In this document: positions 33,936 through 41,617 of the stretch, piece after piece | Position numbering within the stretch: the stretch's first letter is position 1 | Layout: each line of letters begins with the position of its first letter | Translations under genes and position numbers: made by a program | Assembly (NCBI GenBank): GCA_052380005.1 | Contig: JBQTCJ010000017.1 | Origin: Salinarimonas sp052380005 | GTDB taxonomy: Bacteria > Pseudomonadota > Alphaproteobacteria > Rhizobiales > Beijerinckiaceae | DNA length: 64,000 nt | Strand: one strand, 5' to 3' | The notes under the pieces: model-generated | Seen by the model: only the letters and a program-made list of their open reading frames with translations | Databases searched by the model: none | What the model was told of the DNA's origin: nothing

Positions 33936-34886
33936 ATGACCAAGAGCTTCGCCTCGACGGGCGACATGACCGAGAAGACCGTCACCTTCGAGGAGATCGG
34001 GCCGGACCTCTACGCCTACACGGCGCAGGGCGACCCCAATTCCGGCATCATCGTCGGCGACGATTGCTGCATGGTGATCGACGCACAGGCGACGCCGGCG
34101 ATGGCGCAGGACGTGATCGCCCGCGTGCGGACCGTGACCGACAAGCCGATCAAGTACGTGTTGCTGACGCACTACCACGCGGTGCGCGTGCTGGGCGCCT
34201 CCGCCTACGGCGCGCAGGGCGTCATCGCGTCCGACCTGACGATGGCGCTGATCCAGGAGCGCGGGCAGCAGGACTGGGAGAGCGAGCTCGGCCGCTTCCC
34301 GCGGCTCTTCCGCGGCGCCGATTCGATTCCCGGCCTGACCCGGCCGAACCTCGTCTTCGACACCGAGATGAGCGTCTTCCTCGGCAAGCGCGAGGTGAAG
34401 CTCTACCACCTCGGCGCGGGGCACACGGCGGGCGACGTGGTCGCCTGGGTGCCGGATGCGCAGGTGATGTTCTCCGGCGACCTCGTCGAGTACCACTCCG
34501 CCTGCTATTGCGGCGACGCCCACCTGCGCGAGTGGCCCGAGACGCTGAACGGCATCCGCAACGCCGACCCGAAGGCGCTCGTCCCGGGCCGCGGCGACGC
34601 GCTGACCGACCGCGCCACGGTGCGCGAGGCGATCGCCATGACGCGAGACTTCGTTCAGACGCTCTACACCCAGGCCGAGCTGTCGGTCGCCAGGGGCCGC
34701 TCGCTCAAGGAGACCTACGACGCGACGCGGTCCGTCATGGACCCGCGCTTCGGCTCCTTCGCCATCTACGAGCACTGCCAGCCCTTCAACGTGGCACGCG
34801 CCTACGACGAGGCGTCCGGCGTCGACCATCCGACGATCTGGACCGCCGAGCGCGACCGCGAGATGTGGGCGGCGCTCCAGGGGTGA
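33936..34886 (+). CDS. MBL-fold hydrolase-like protein with altered metal site
   Basis: 316 aa with a metallo-beta-lactamase fold over residues 20-240. The usual HxHxDH ligand motif reads His79-Tyr-His81-Ala-Val83-Arg84, so the Asp and third His that hold the second zinc are missing. The downstream His163 (AGHTAGD) and Asp182 (FSGDLVEYH) remain. A single-metal enzyme or a repurposed scaffold is possible. It lies between fahA and the flavin monooxygenase in the same direction, suggesting a thioesterase- or lactonase-like step near homogentisate metabolism. Start ATG 33936 has GGGAG upstream. Confidence 0.78.
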   Translation: MTKSFASTGDMTEKTVTFEEIGPDLYAYTAQGDPNSGIIVGDDCCMVIDAQATPAMAQDVIARVRTVTDKPIKYVLLTHYHAVRVLGASAYGAQGVIASDLTMALIQERGQQDWESELGRFPRLFRGADSIPGLTRPNLVFDTEMSVFLGKREVKLYHLGAGHTAGDVVAWVPDAQVMFSGDLVEYHSACYCGDAHLREWPETLNGIRNADPKALVPGRGDALTDRATVREAIAMTRDFVQTLYTQAELSVARGRSLKETYDATRSVMDPRFGSFAIYEHCQPFNVARAYDEASGVDHPTIWTAERDREMWAALQG

Positions 34887-34961
34887 GCCGACGGCCGGCA
34901 CCTCCTCGTCGAAGGAAGCCGGCAGAGCTTGGTGCACTCCGTGGGTGCAGCCCGCCGACGT

Positions 34962-35125
34962 TCTCCCCTCCCCCTCGTGGGGAGGGGCCGGGGGTGGGGG
35001 GCGTGCAGAACGTGCTCGACGCCGATGCAGCGGCGATCACGGTCGCGACAGCTCGGACGTGGCTCGCGCTGCATCCCGCCCCCCATCCGCCCCCTCCGGG
35101 GGCACCTTCCCCACGAGGGGGAAGG
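34962..35125. repeat. Paired-hairpin intergenic repeat, copy 3
   Basis: The left hairpin is CCCCTCCCC-CTCGT-GGGGAGGGG (34965-34987) and the right is CCTTCCCC-ACGAG-GGGGAAGG (35105-35125). Stems differ from copies 1 and 2 only by paired changes, while both loops are unchanged. It lies in the 371-base gap between the MBL-fold and monooxygenase genes, where I see no other gene. Confidence 0.75.
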
Positions 35126-35257
35126 CAGGCCTGCGCCGCAGGCTCACCTCGACCCCAGCCGGAAGGAATGGTGTACCGACTGGATACGCAGGATTATTGG
35201 GAGCTCGGTCGCCCGTGTCGGTGCGGCCGAACCGAAATCAAGGGAGGTTCGCGGCAA

Positions 35258-36868
35258 ATGGCGGAAAACGCCCGCAAGTCCCTCTACCAGTTCTCCTATC
35301 ACCGCTCGCCGGACCAGGACGGCGCGGTCGTGCGCCGCCCCGTCGTGGTGATCGGCGCCGGACCGGTCGGCCTCGCCTGCGCGATCGACCTCGCCCAGCG
35401 CGGCGTGCCCGTCGTGCTCCTCGACGACGCCGACCGGATCGGCGCGGGCTCGCGGGGGCTGTGCTGGGCCAAGCGCACGCTGGAGATCCTCGATCGGCTC
35501 GGCGTCGGGCGCGCCTGCGTCGAGAAGGGCGTGACCTGGAAGCTCGGGCGCGTGTTCCAGGGCGAGGATGCGCTCTACGCCTTCGACCTGCTCCCCGAGA
35601 CCGGCCACGCCATGCCGGCCTTCGTGAACCTGCAGCAATACTACCTGGAGCACTTCCTGGTGCAGCGCGCCGGCGAGCTCGACGCGCTCGACATCCGCTG
35701 GCGCAACAAGGTGACGGGCCTCGCGCATCTCCCCGACGGCGCGGCGCTGACGATCGAGACGCCGGACGGTCCCTACACGCTGCGCGCGGACTGGGTCGTC
35801 GCCGCCGACGGCGCGCGCTCGCCGACCCGGGCCATGCTCGGCCTCGACTTCGTCGGCGAGGCCTTCGAGGAGCGCTTCCTCATCGCGGACGTGCGGATGT
35901 CGGAGGCCTTTCCCACCGAGCGCTGGTTCTGGTTCGACCCGCCCTTCCACGAAGGGCGCTCCGCGCTCCTGCACAAGCAGCCCGACGGGATCTGGCGCAT
36001 CGACCTCGGGCTGGGCGCGAACGCCGACGCGGCGCACGAGCAGAAGCCGGACGTGGTGACCCCGCGCATCGCGCGGATGCTCGGCCATGACGACTTCGCG
36101 CTGGAATGGGTCTCGGTCTACACCTTCCAGTGCCGCCGCCTGGAGCGCTTCGTGCACGGGCGCGTCGTCTTCGCCGGCGACGCCGCCCACCAGGTCTCGC
36201 CCTTCGGCGCACGCGGGGCCAATTCCGGCATCCAGGACGCGGAGAACCTCGCCTGGAAGCTCGCACGGGTGATCCGGGGCGAGGCGCCGGCGAGCCTCGT
36301 CGACACCTACGACGTCGAGCGCGTCGCCGCGGCCGACGAGAACATCGGCCACTCCACCCGCGCGACCGACTTCATCGCGCCGCGCACCGCGCAGGAGATG
36401 CGCTTTCGCGACGCCGCGCTGACGCTCGCGCGCGATTGCGGCTTCGCCGAGCGGATGGTGAACTCGGGCCGGCTCTCGACGCCGTCGACCTATCGCGCCA
36501 GCCCGCTCTCGACGCCCGACGCCGAGCCCTGGGCCGGCACGGCGCGGCTGGGCGCGCCGATCCCGGACGCGCCGATGGAGCGTGCGGACGGCACCCCCGC
36601 CTGGCTCCTCGCCGAGGTCGGCGGGGACGCGGTGGAGATCGTCATGCCCGACGGCGCCGACCACGGCCCGCCGCCCGAGGGCTTGCGCCGGATCGTGATC
36701 GGCAAGGACCTCATCGACATCGAGGGCCGTTTCCGCGAGCGCTTCGACGCGGTGCCGGGCGCGAGCTGGCTCGTGCGCCCGGACCAGCACCTCGCCGCGC
36801 GCCTGCGCCACGAGGACCCGGCGCGCGTCGCCGCCGCCGCCCGCCGCATGCTGGGAGACGTCGCATGA
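35258..36868 (+). CDS. FAD-dependent aromatic hydroxylase, MhaA-like
   Basis: 536 aa class A flavoprotein monooxygenase. The FAD motif GAGPVG is at 33-38, the DG motif in VAADGARSPTR at about 182-192, and the GD motif FAGDAAHQVSPFGARGAN near 305-322. It continues into a PHBH/MhpA-type C-terminal domain. The stop overlaps the next gene (ATGA), which encodes a 76-aa protein. This pairing with homogentisate genes resembles Pseudomonas putida MhaA/MhaB, the 3-hydroxyphenylacetate 6-hydroxylase with its small coupling protein, whose product is homogentisate. Substrate is inferred from context. ATG 35258 has GGGAGG upstream; an ATG at 35168 would add 30 residues. Confidence 0.8.
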   Translation: MAENARKSLYQFSYHRSPDQDGAVVRRPVVVIGAGPVGLACAIDLAQRGVPVVLLDDADRIGAGSRGLCWAKRTLEILDRLGVGRACVEKGVTWKLGRVFQGEDALYAFDLLPETGHAMPAFVNLQQYYLEHFLVQRAGELDALDIRWRNKVTGLAHLPDGAALTIETPDGPYTLRADWVVAADGARSPTRAMLGLDFVGEAFEERFLIADVRMSEAFPTERWFWFDPPFHEGRSALLHKQPDGIWRIDLGLGANADAAHEQKPDVVTPRIARMLGHDDFALEWVSVYTFQCRRLERFVHGRVVFAGDAAHQVSPFGARGANSGIQDAENLAWKLARVIRGEAPASLVDTYDVERVAAADENIGHSTRATDFIAPRTAQEMRFRDAALTLARDCGFAERMVNSGRLSTPSTYRASPLSTPDAEPWAGTARLGAPIPDAPMERADGTPAWLLAEVGGDAVEIVMPDGADHGPPPEGLRRIVIGKDLIDIEGRFRERFDAVPGASWLVRPDQHLAARLRHEDPARVAAAARRMLGDVA

Positions 36869-37095
36869 CCGAGACGCGAGCCGCCCCCGCCCGCGCCCCC
36901 GGCGGCCTCGACACGACGAGCCGCCTGCCAGACCCCGACCGCGCCTACCGCGCCCTGATCGACGCCCACCGCGGCCTCTCCGACGAGGAGAGCGCCGCCC
37001 TCAACACCCGGCTCGTGCTGATCCTGGCCAATCAGGTCGGCGACGAGACGGTGCTCGAGGAGGCGATCGCGCTCGCCCGCGGCGATCCGGCGTGA
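36865..37095 (+). CDS. Small DUF2783-type protein, candidate coupling partner of the hydroxylase
   Basis: 76 aa. After a 20-residue Ala/Pro-rich start, a compact helical domain follows (DPDRAYRALIDAHRGLSDEE, then LNTRLVLILANQVGDETVL). This pattern matches the DUF2783 family as I recall it. It is translationally coupled to the monooxygenase (ATGA), which strongly suggests a dedicated partner. The small MhaB protein of P. putida (about 6 kDa) is the closest functional analogue I know. No catalytic residues are apparent. Confidence 0.72.
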   Translation: MTETRAAPARAPGGLDTTSRLPDPDRAYRALIDAHRGLSDEESAALNTRLVLILANQVGDETVLEEAIALARGDPA

Positions 37096-37188
37096 GACCG
37101 GGACGTCGCGATCGGCCTCCCCCGTCGACAGCCGGCGCGAGCCGCGTATGATCCCGCGCCGAAGCACGACCAACGACGAGGAAACGCC

Positions 37189-38994
37189 ATGCCCGCGCGC
37201 CGCCGCATCTCTCCCGCCGAGCTGCGCTCGCGCCTGTGGTTCGACAACCCCGACAACCCGGGCATGACGGCGCTCTACCTCGAGCGCTACCTCAACTACG
37301 GCCTGACCGGGGAGGAGCTGCGCTCGGGCAAGCCGATCATCGGCATCGCACAGACCGGCTCCGACCTCGCGCCCTGCAACCGGCACCACATGGAGCTGGC
37401 CAAGCGGGTGCGTGACGGCATCACCGCGGCGGGCGGGCTCGCGCTCGAGTTCCCCTGCCACCCGATCCAGGAGACCGGAAAGCGGCCCACCGCCGCGCTC
37501 GACCGCAACCTCGCCTACCTCTCCCTCGTCGAGGTGCTCTACGGATACCCGCTCGACGGCGTCGTGCTGCTCACCGGCTGCGACAAGACCACCCCCGCCT
37601 GCCTCATGGCGGCGGCGACGGTCGACATACCGGCGATCGCGCTCAACGTCGGCCCGATGCTCAACGGCTGGATGGACGGCAGCCGCACCGGCTCCGGCAC
37701 GGTGATCTGGGCGGCGCGCGAGCGGCACGCGGCGGGCGACATCGACTTCCAGCAGTTCATGGACATCGTCGGCTCCTCGGCGCCCTCGAACGGCCATTGC
37801 AACACGATGGGCACCGCCTCGACCATGAACGCGCTCGCCGAGGCGCTCGGCATGTCGCTGCCCGGCCAGGCGGCGATCCCCGCGCCCTATCGCGAGCGCG
37901 GGCAGATGTCGTACCTCACCGGCAAGCGCATCGTGGAGATGGTGTGGGAGGACCTCAGGCCCTCGGAGATCCTCACCCGCGAGGCCTTCGAGAACGCCAT
38001 CGTCGCCTGCTCGGCCATCGGCGGCTCGACCAATGCGCCGATCCACCTCAACGCCATCGCCAAGCACGTCGGCGTGCCGCTCGACTGCGACGACTGGGAG
38101 CGCGTCGGCTTCGAGATCCCGCTCCTCGTCGACATGCAGCCGGCGGGACGCTTCCTCGGCGAGGAGTACTTCCGCGCCGGGGGCCTGCCCGCGGTGATGG
38201 CCGAGTTGATCGAGGCCGGCAAGATCCACGAGGACGCGCTCACCGCCAACGGCGCCACGATGGGCGAGAACTGCCGCGGCAAGCATTCGCGGGATCGTGA
38301 GGTGATTCGCCCCTACGCGTCGCCGATGCGCGAGAAGGCGGGCTTCCTGCACCTCAAGGGCACGCTGTTCGACTCGGCCATCATGAAGACGAGCGTGATT
38401 TCCAAGGAGTTCGCCGAGCGCTACCTCCAGAACCCGGACGACCCGCTCGCCTTCGAGGGCCGCGCCGTCGTCTTCGACGGCCCGGAGGACTACCACGCCC
38501 GCATCGACGATCCCACGCTCGGCATCGACGAGGACACGATCCTGATCATGCGCGGGGCGGGGCCGATCGGCTATCCCGGCGCGGCGGAGGTGGTGAACAT
38601 GCAGCCGCCGGGCGCGCTCATCAAGCGCGGCGTGCGCGCCCTGCCCTGCATCGGCGACGGCCGCCAGTCGGGCACCTCCGCCTCCCCCTCGATCCTCAAC
38701 GCCTCGCCCGAGGCCGCCGCCGGCGGCGGGCTCGCGCTGCTCGAGACCGGCGACCGCATCCGCATCGACCTGAACCGCCGCCGTGCCGACATCCTGCTCC
38801 CGCCCGACGAGCTCGAGCGCCGCCGCGCCGATCTCGCGGCCAAGGGCGGCTTCCCGCACCCCGCGAGCCAGACGCCCTGGCAGGAGATCCAGCGCGGCAT
38901 GGTCAGGCAGCTCTCGGAGGGCATGACGCTCGAGCCCGCGACGAAGTACCAGCGCATAGCCACGACCTTCGGCGTTCCGCGCGACAACCATTGA
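37189..38994 (+). CDS. IlvD/Edd-family sugar-acid dehydratase (L-arabinonate dehydratase-like)
   Basis: 601 aa. Three cysteines that bind a [2Fe-2S] cluster are present: Cys63 (LAPCN), Cys131 (TGCDKTTPA) and Cys204 (NGHCNTMGTAS). Their spacing equals that of the Rhizobium L-arabinonate dehydratase as I recall it, better than branched-chain IlvD. GGSTNAPIHL and SGTSASPSILNASPEA, typical of the family, follow. It would dehydrate an aldonic acid to a 2-keto-3-deoxy acid. No transporter or aldolase partner lies beside it, so the sugar cannot be fixed. Confidence 0.85.
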   Translation: MPARRRISPAELRSRLWFDNPDNPGMTALYLERYLNYGLTGEELRSGKPIIGIAQTGSDLAPCNRHHMELAKRVRDGITAAGGLALEFPCHPIQETGKRPTAALDRNLAYLSLVEVLYGYPLDGVVLLTGCDKTTPACLMAAATVDIPAIALNVGPMLNGWMDGSRTGSGTVIWAARERHAAGDIDFQQFMDIVGSSAPSNGHCNTMGTASTMNALAEALGMSLPGQAAIPAPYRERGQMSYLTGKRIVEMVWEDLRPSEILTREAFENAIVACSAIGGSTNAPIHLNAIAKHVGVPLDCDDWERVGFEIPLLVDMQPAGRFLGEEYFRAGGLPAVMAELIEAGKIHEDALTANGATMGENCRGKHSRDREVIRPYASPMREKAGFLHLKGTLFDSAIMKTSVISKEFAERYLQNPDDPLAFEGRAVVFDGPEDYHARIDDPTLGIDEDTILIMRGAGPIGYPGAAEVVNMQPPGALIKRGVRALPCIGDGRQSGTSASPSILNASPEAAAGGGLALLETGDRIRIDLNRRRADILLPPDELERRRADLAAKGGFPHPASQTPWQEIQRGMVRQLSEGMTLEPATKYQRIATTFGVPRDNH

Positions 38995-39001
38995 GCGCGC
39001 A

Positions 39002-39020
39002 TCCTCCCCGGAGGGGAGGA
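39002..39020 (+). repeat. GC hairpin after the dehydratase gene (TCCTCCCC family)
   Basis: TCCTCCCC-GGA-GGGGAGGA is an 8-bp perfect stem eight bases after the stop codon. The same stem with loop GCA occurs after alaS at 63646-63664. The positions suggest termination or mRNA 3'-end protection, though neither copy has a T-run. Confidence 0.55.
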
Positions 39021-39138
39021 GTCCGTGCGCAGCACGGCGGCGGGGCCGTTCGGCCGTCCCCCACTGCGGGACGGAGGCGCGTTGCGCTCGCCGTCGAGGC
39101 ATGATCTCCTGCTCTCGCGCTACCGTAGGAGCCCACCC

Positions 39139-39750
39139 GTGAGCCTCGACTATCTCCTCACCTCGCTGATCGTCATCCTCCTGCCCGGCACCGGCGTGCT
39201 CTACACGCTGGCCTACGGGCTCGGGCGCGGGTGGCGGGCGAGCGTCCTCGCGGCGTTCGGGTGCACGCTCGGCATCGTGCCGCACATCGCGGCGAGCATC
39301 GTCGGCCTCGCGGCGCTGCTGCACACGAGCGCCCTCGCCTTCCAGATCGTGAAGTATCTCGGCGTCGCCTATCTCCTGTGGATGGCGATCTCGATGCTGC
39401 GCGAGGGCGGCGCGCTCGAGGTTTCGGAGAACAAGGCGCCCACGCCGCCGATGCGCATCGTGACCAGCGGCTTCCTGATCAACATTCTCAACCCGAAGCT
39501 GTCGGTGTTCTTTCTCGCGTTCCTGCCGCAATTCGTCCCGGCCACGACCGCCACGCCGACGCTGACGATGCTCGTCCTCGCCCTCGTCTTCATGGGGCTG
39601 ACCTTCGTCGTCTTCGTCGGCTACGGCGCCTTCGCCGCGGCGACGCGCGCCTACGTGATCGGGCGGCCGGCGGTGGTGACGTGGCTCAAGCGCGGCTTCG
39701 CCGCCGCCTTCGGGCTGCTCGGCCTGCGGCTGGCGCTGGCCGAGCGCTGA
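39139..39750 (+). CDS. LysE/RhtB-family amino-acid exporter
   Basis: 203 aa with six hydrophobic segments. The family landmarks are ILLPGTGVLYTLAYGLGRGW near the N-terminus, YLGVAYLLWMAISML in span 3, and GFLINILNPKLSVFFLAFLPQF. LysE/RhtB proteins expel amino acids or related metabolites by proton antiport. The start is GTG 39139; a longer reading into the repeat upstream has no support. It stands alone between the dehydratase and the SQR pair. Confidence 0.88.
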   Translation: MSLDYLLTSLIVILLPGTGVLYTLAYGLGRGWRASVLAAFGCTLGIVPHIAASIVGLAALLHTSALAFQIVKYLGVAYLLWMAISMLREGGALEVSENKAPTPPMRIVTSGFLINILNPKLSVFFLAFLPQFVPATTATPTLTMLVLALVFMGLTFVVFVGYGAFAAATRAYVIGRPAVVTWLKRGFAAAFGLLGLRLALAER

Positions 39751-39766
39751 TCCCGAGTCGCGCGGC

Positions 39767-40162
39767 TCAACGGGAGGCGCGCGGCGCGGCGTTGGTGAGG
39801 CCTGCGCGGCGGCGCCGGCCCGGCAGGCCGAACAGGGCCGCCAGGATCGGCCACGCGACGAGGACGCCGCCGGCGAAGGCGCCCGCCGCGATCAGCGCCA
39901 TCGCCACGAGGTCGATCCCGGCGACGAGGTGCGCGTGGCCGGCATCGGTCAGTCGCGGCGCCAGCGCCACGGCGGCGAGCGCCGCGAGCACGCCCGCCAC
40001 GAGCGCTCCCGTGCGAGGCCCGCCGCGGAAGGGAGCGCGGGCGAGCACCAGGAAGCCGTAGAGCGCGAGAAGGCCGGCGAGCGCGAGCAGGCCCACCCAC
40101 AGCCAGATCCCGAAGGTCTCCTGCGCGATGGCCAGGAGGGTGTGCGGAGAAAAGTCCTTCAT
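39767..40162 (-). CDS. Uncharacterised membrane protein paired with the SQR-like flavoprotein
   Basis: 131 aa with four hydrophobic spans, at about 16-40, 50-66, 78-98 and 95-115, and an Arg-rich C-terminus (GRRRRAGLTNAAPRASR). It begins 14 bases after the flavoprotein stop, so the two are co-transcribed. No domain is firmly recognised. I infer it anchors the flavoprotein to the membrane or carries electrons or sulfur compounds near it. No haem-binding Cys pattern is present. Confidence 0.65.
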   Translation of the reverse strand: MKDFSPHTLLAIAQETFGIWLWVGLLALAGLLALYGFLVLARAPFRGGPRTGALVAGVLAALAAVALAPRLTDAGHAHLVAGIDLVAMALIAAGAFAGGVLVAWPILAALFGLPGRRRRAGLTNAAPRASR

Positions 40163-40175
40163 CGGTCGTCCTCCC

Positions 40176-41534
40176 TCAGGCGAGCCCGCGCAGCATGGCG
40201 TGGTAGGTCGGCATCAGCGCCTTCTCCTCGATCACCCAGGCGACCCAGCTTTCCTCGAGCGGATCGATGAAGGGGAAGGACGGCGTCAGGTTGTTGTCGT
40301 AGTCGAACTCCACCAGCATCGCCGTGCCGACCCGCGTCACCAGCGGGCAGGACGTGTAGCCGTTGTAGGACGCGGTGAGCTCGCGCTCCTCGAGCCACGA
40401 GACGATGTTCTCGCAGGCGACCGGGGTCTGCCACTTGACGCTCGCCGCCGTCTTGCCCTTGGGCACGCCCGCGACGTCGCCGATGGCGAAGACGTTCGGC
40501 CAGCGGGTGTGCTGCATCGTGTGCTTGTGCACCTCGACCCAGCCGTCGGCGGCGAGCGGCCCCTCCTGCCAGGAGAGCCCGCTCTCGCGCACGGGGCGCG
40601 GCGCGCGCATCGGCGGCACCACGTGGATGAAGTCGTAGCCGGCCTCGACCATGCCGTCCGGCGTGCGGTAGGTGGCGCGCTTGCGGCCGGGCTCGATCGC
40701 GGCGAGCACGTGCTCGGGGCGCCACGTCACGTCGCGCCCGGCGAAGATCTCCGCGACCTTGGCCGCCACCGGCGGCACGGCGAAGAGCCCCTGGTTGTGT
40801 GCGAAATAGGTCAGGTTCGCCCGCCCGCGGGTGCCGGCGCCGCGCAGGCGGTCGTCGGTGAGGAGCGTGTACTTGAGCGGCGCCCCGGCGCACTTCATCT
40901 CGGTCGCGGGCCGGCCGAAATGGCCCTCACCTCCCGTCTCGACGAAGGCCTGCATCGCCACCCAGGACGCACCCGCGGCCTCCGGCCCGGCGTAGATCGA
41001 GGCGATACCGTCGCGGCCGATCAGGTCGCGGCTCATGCCGTCGATGGCGTCGTAGGCGAGCTCCAGGCCGGTGGCGACGACGAGGACGTCGTAGGAGACC
41101 GCCTCGCCGGTCGTCGCGACCACGCGGCGGGCCTCCGGGTCGATCTCGGCGACGTCGGCCTTGATCCAGGAGACGCGCTCGGGGAGGAATCGGGCGTTGC
41201 GGTCGATCGTCCGGCCCGGCGCCCAGACGCCGGAGCCCACGAGCGTGAAGCCGGGCTGGAACCAGTGCGCCTCGCGCGCGTCGAGGATCGTGATCGTGCC
41301 GTTCGGCAACAGCGCCGAGAGCCGCGCCGCGGCGGTGAGGCCGGCGGCTCCGGCGCCGGCGATCACCACGTCGACCCTTCGGCTCGAGATCCGCGCGGCT
41401 CGGGCCGGGGAGCCCGCGAGCGGCAGGGCGCCGATCGCGGCGGCGCCGGCGAGCGCCTTGAGCGCGCCCCGTCTGCTGATGCTGGAGGGACCTGCGGCGG
41501 ATCCCCCCTCCCCGTTGCGGCGGTTCGTCGTCAT
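40176..41534 (-). CDS. Type II sulfide:quinone oxidoreductase-like flavoprotein, Tat-exported
   Basis: 452 aa. A Tat signal (SISRRGALKALAGAAAIG, about 18-35) precedes a two-dinucleotide flavoprotein (VVIAGAGAAGLTAAARL at 57-72). The C-terminal half closely follows mitochondrial-type SQOR, with MKCAGAP (Cys215), NGYTSCPLVT (Cys396) and TYHAMLRG at the end. The second redox Cys of human SQOR, in GDCTN, has no counterpart: the segment reads GDVAG (352-356). With only Cys215 of the active pair, sulfide oxidation may use another acceptor or substrate. A membrane protein gene follows and a rhodanese gene lies upstream. Confidence 0.8.
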   Translation of the reverse strand: MTTNRRNGEGGSAAGPSSISRRGALKALAGAAAIGALPLAGSPARAARISSRRVDVVIAGAGAAGLTAAARLSALLPNGTITILDAREAHWFQPGFTLVGSGVWAPGRTIDRNARFLPERVSWIKADVAEIDPEARRVVATTGEAVSYDVLVVATGLELAYDAIDGMSRDLIGRDGIASIYAGPEAAGASWVAMQAFVETGGEGHFGRPATEMKCAGAPLKYTLLTDDRLRGAGTRGRANLTYFAHNQGLFAVPPVAAKVAEIFAGRDVTWRPEHVLAAIEPGRKRATYRTPDGMVEAGYDFIHVVPPMRAPRPVRESGLSWQEGPLAADGWVEVHKHTMQHTRWPNVFAIGDVAGVPKGKTAASVKWQTPVACENIVSWLEERELTASYNGYTSCPLVTRVGTAMLVEFDYDNNLTPSFPFIDPLEESWVAWVIEEKALMPTYHAMLRGLA

Positions 41535-41557
41535 GGCGTTCCTCGGGCTTTTATCTA

Positions 41558-41581
41558 GAACATGCTAATATTCGCATGTTC
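41558..41581. promoter_or_regulatory. Palindromic operator at the SQR-like gene promoter
   Basis: GAACATGC and GCATGTTC form a perfect 8-base inverted repeat around the 8-base spacer TAATATTC. Reading leftward, it is followed at once by TAGATA (41552-41557), a fair -10 element, 18 bases before the start codon. A dimeric regulator here would block transcription. ArsR-type sulfide sensors (BigR/SqrR) are candidates; no such gene is adjacent. Confidence 0.65.
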
Positions 41582-41617
41582 GAAGACCGGGGAACAGTCG
41601 GGATGATCCGGATGCGC

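Noticed and set aside
35168..35257. N-terminal extension of the flavin hydroxylase from ATG 35168
   Set aside because: It adds 30 residues that are not part of the FAD fold. Its ribosome-binding site is almost in contact with the ATG, while ATG 35258 has GGGAGG at a usable distance. It cannot be fully excluded.
36490..39531. A 1013-codon open frame on the minus strand opposite the monooxygenase, DUF2783 and dehydratase genes
   Set aside because: It is antisense to three well-recognised proteins. Its translation is Arg/Gly/Ala/Glu-rich without any family pattern, as expected for shadow frames at about 70 % GC.
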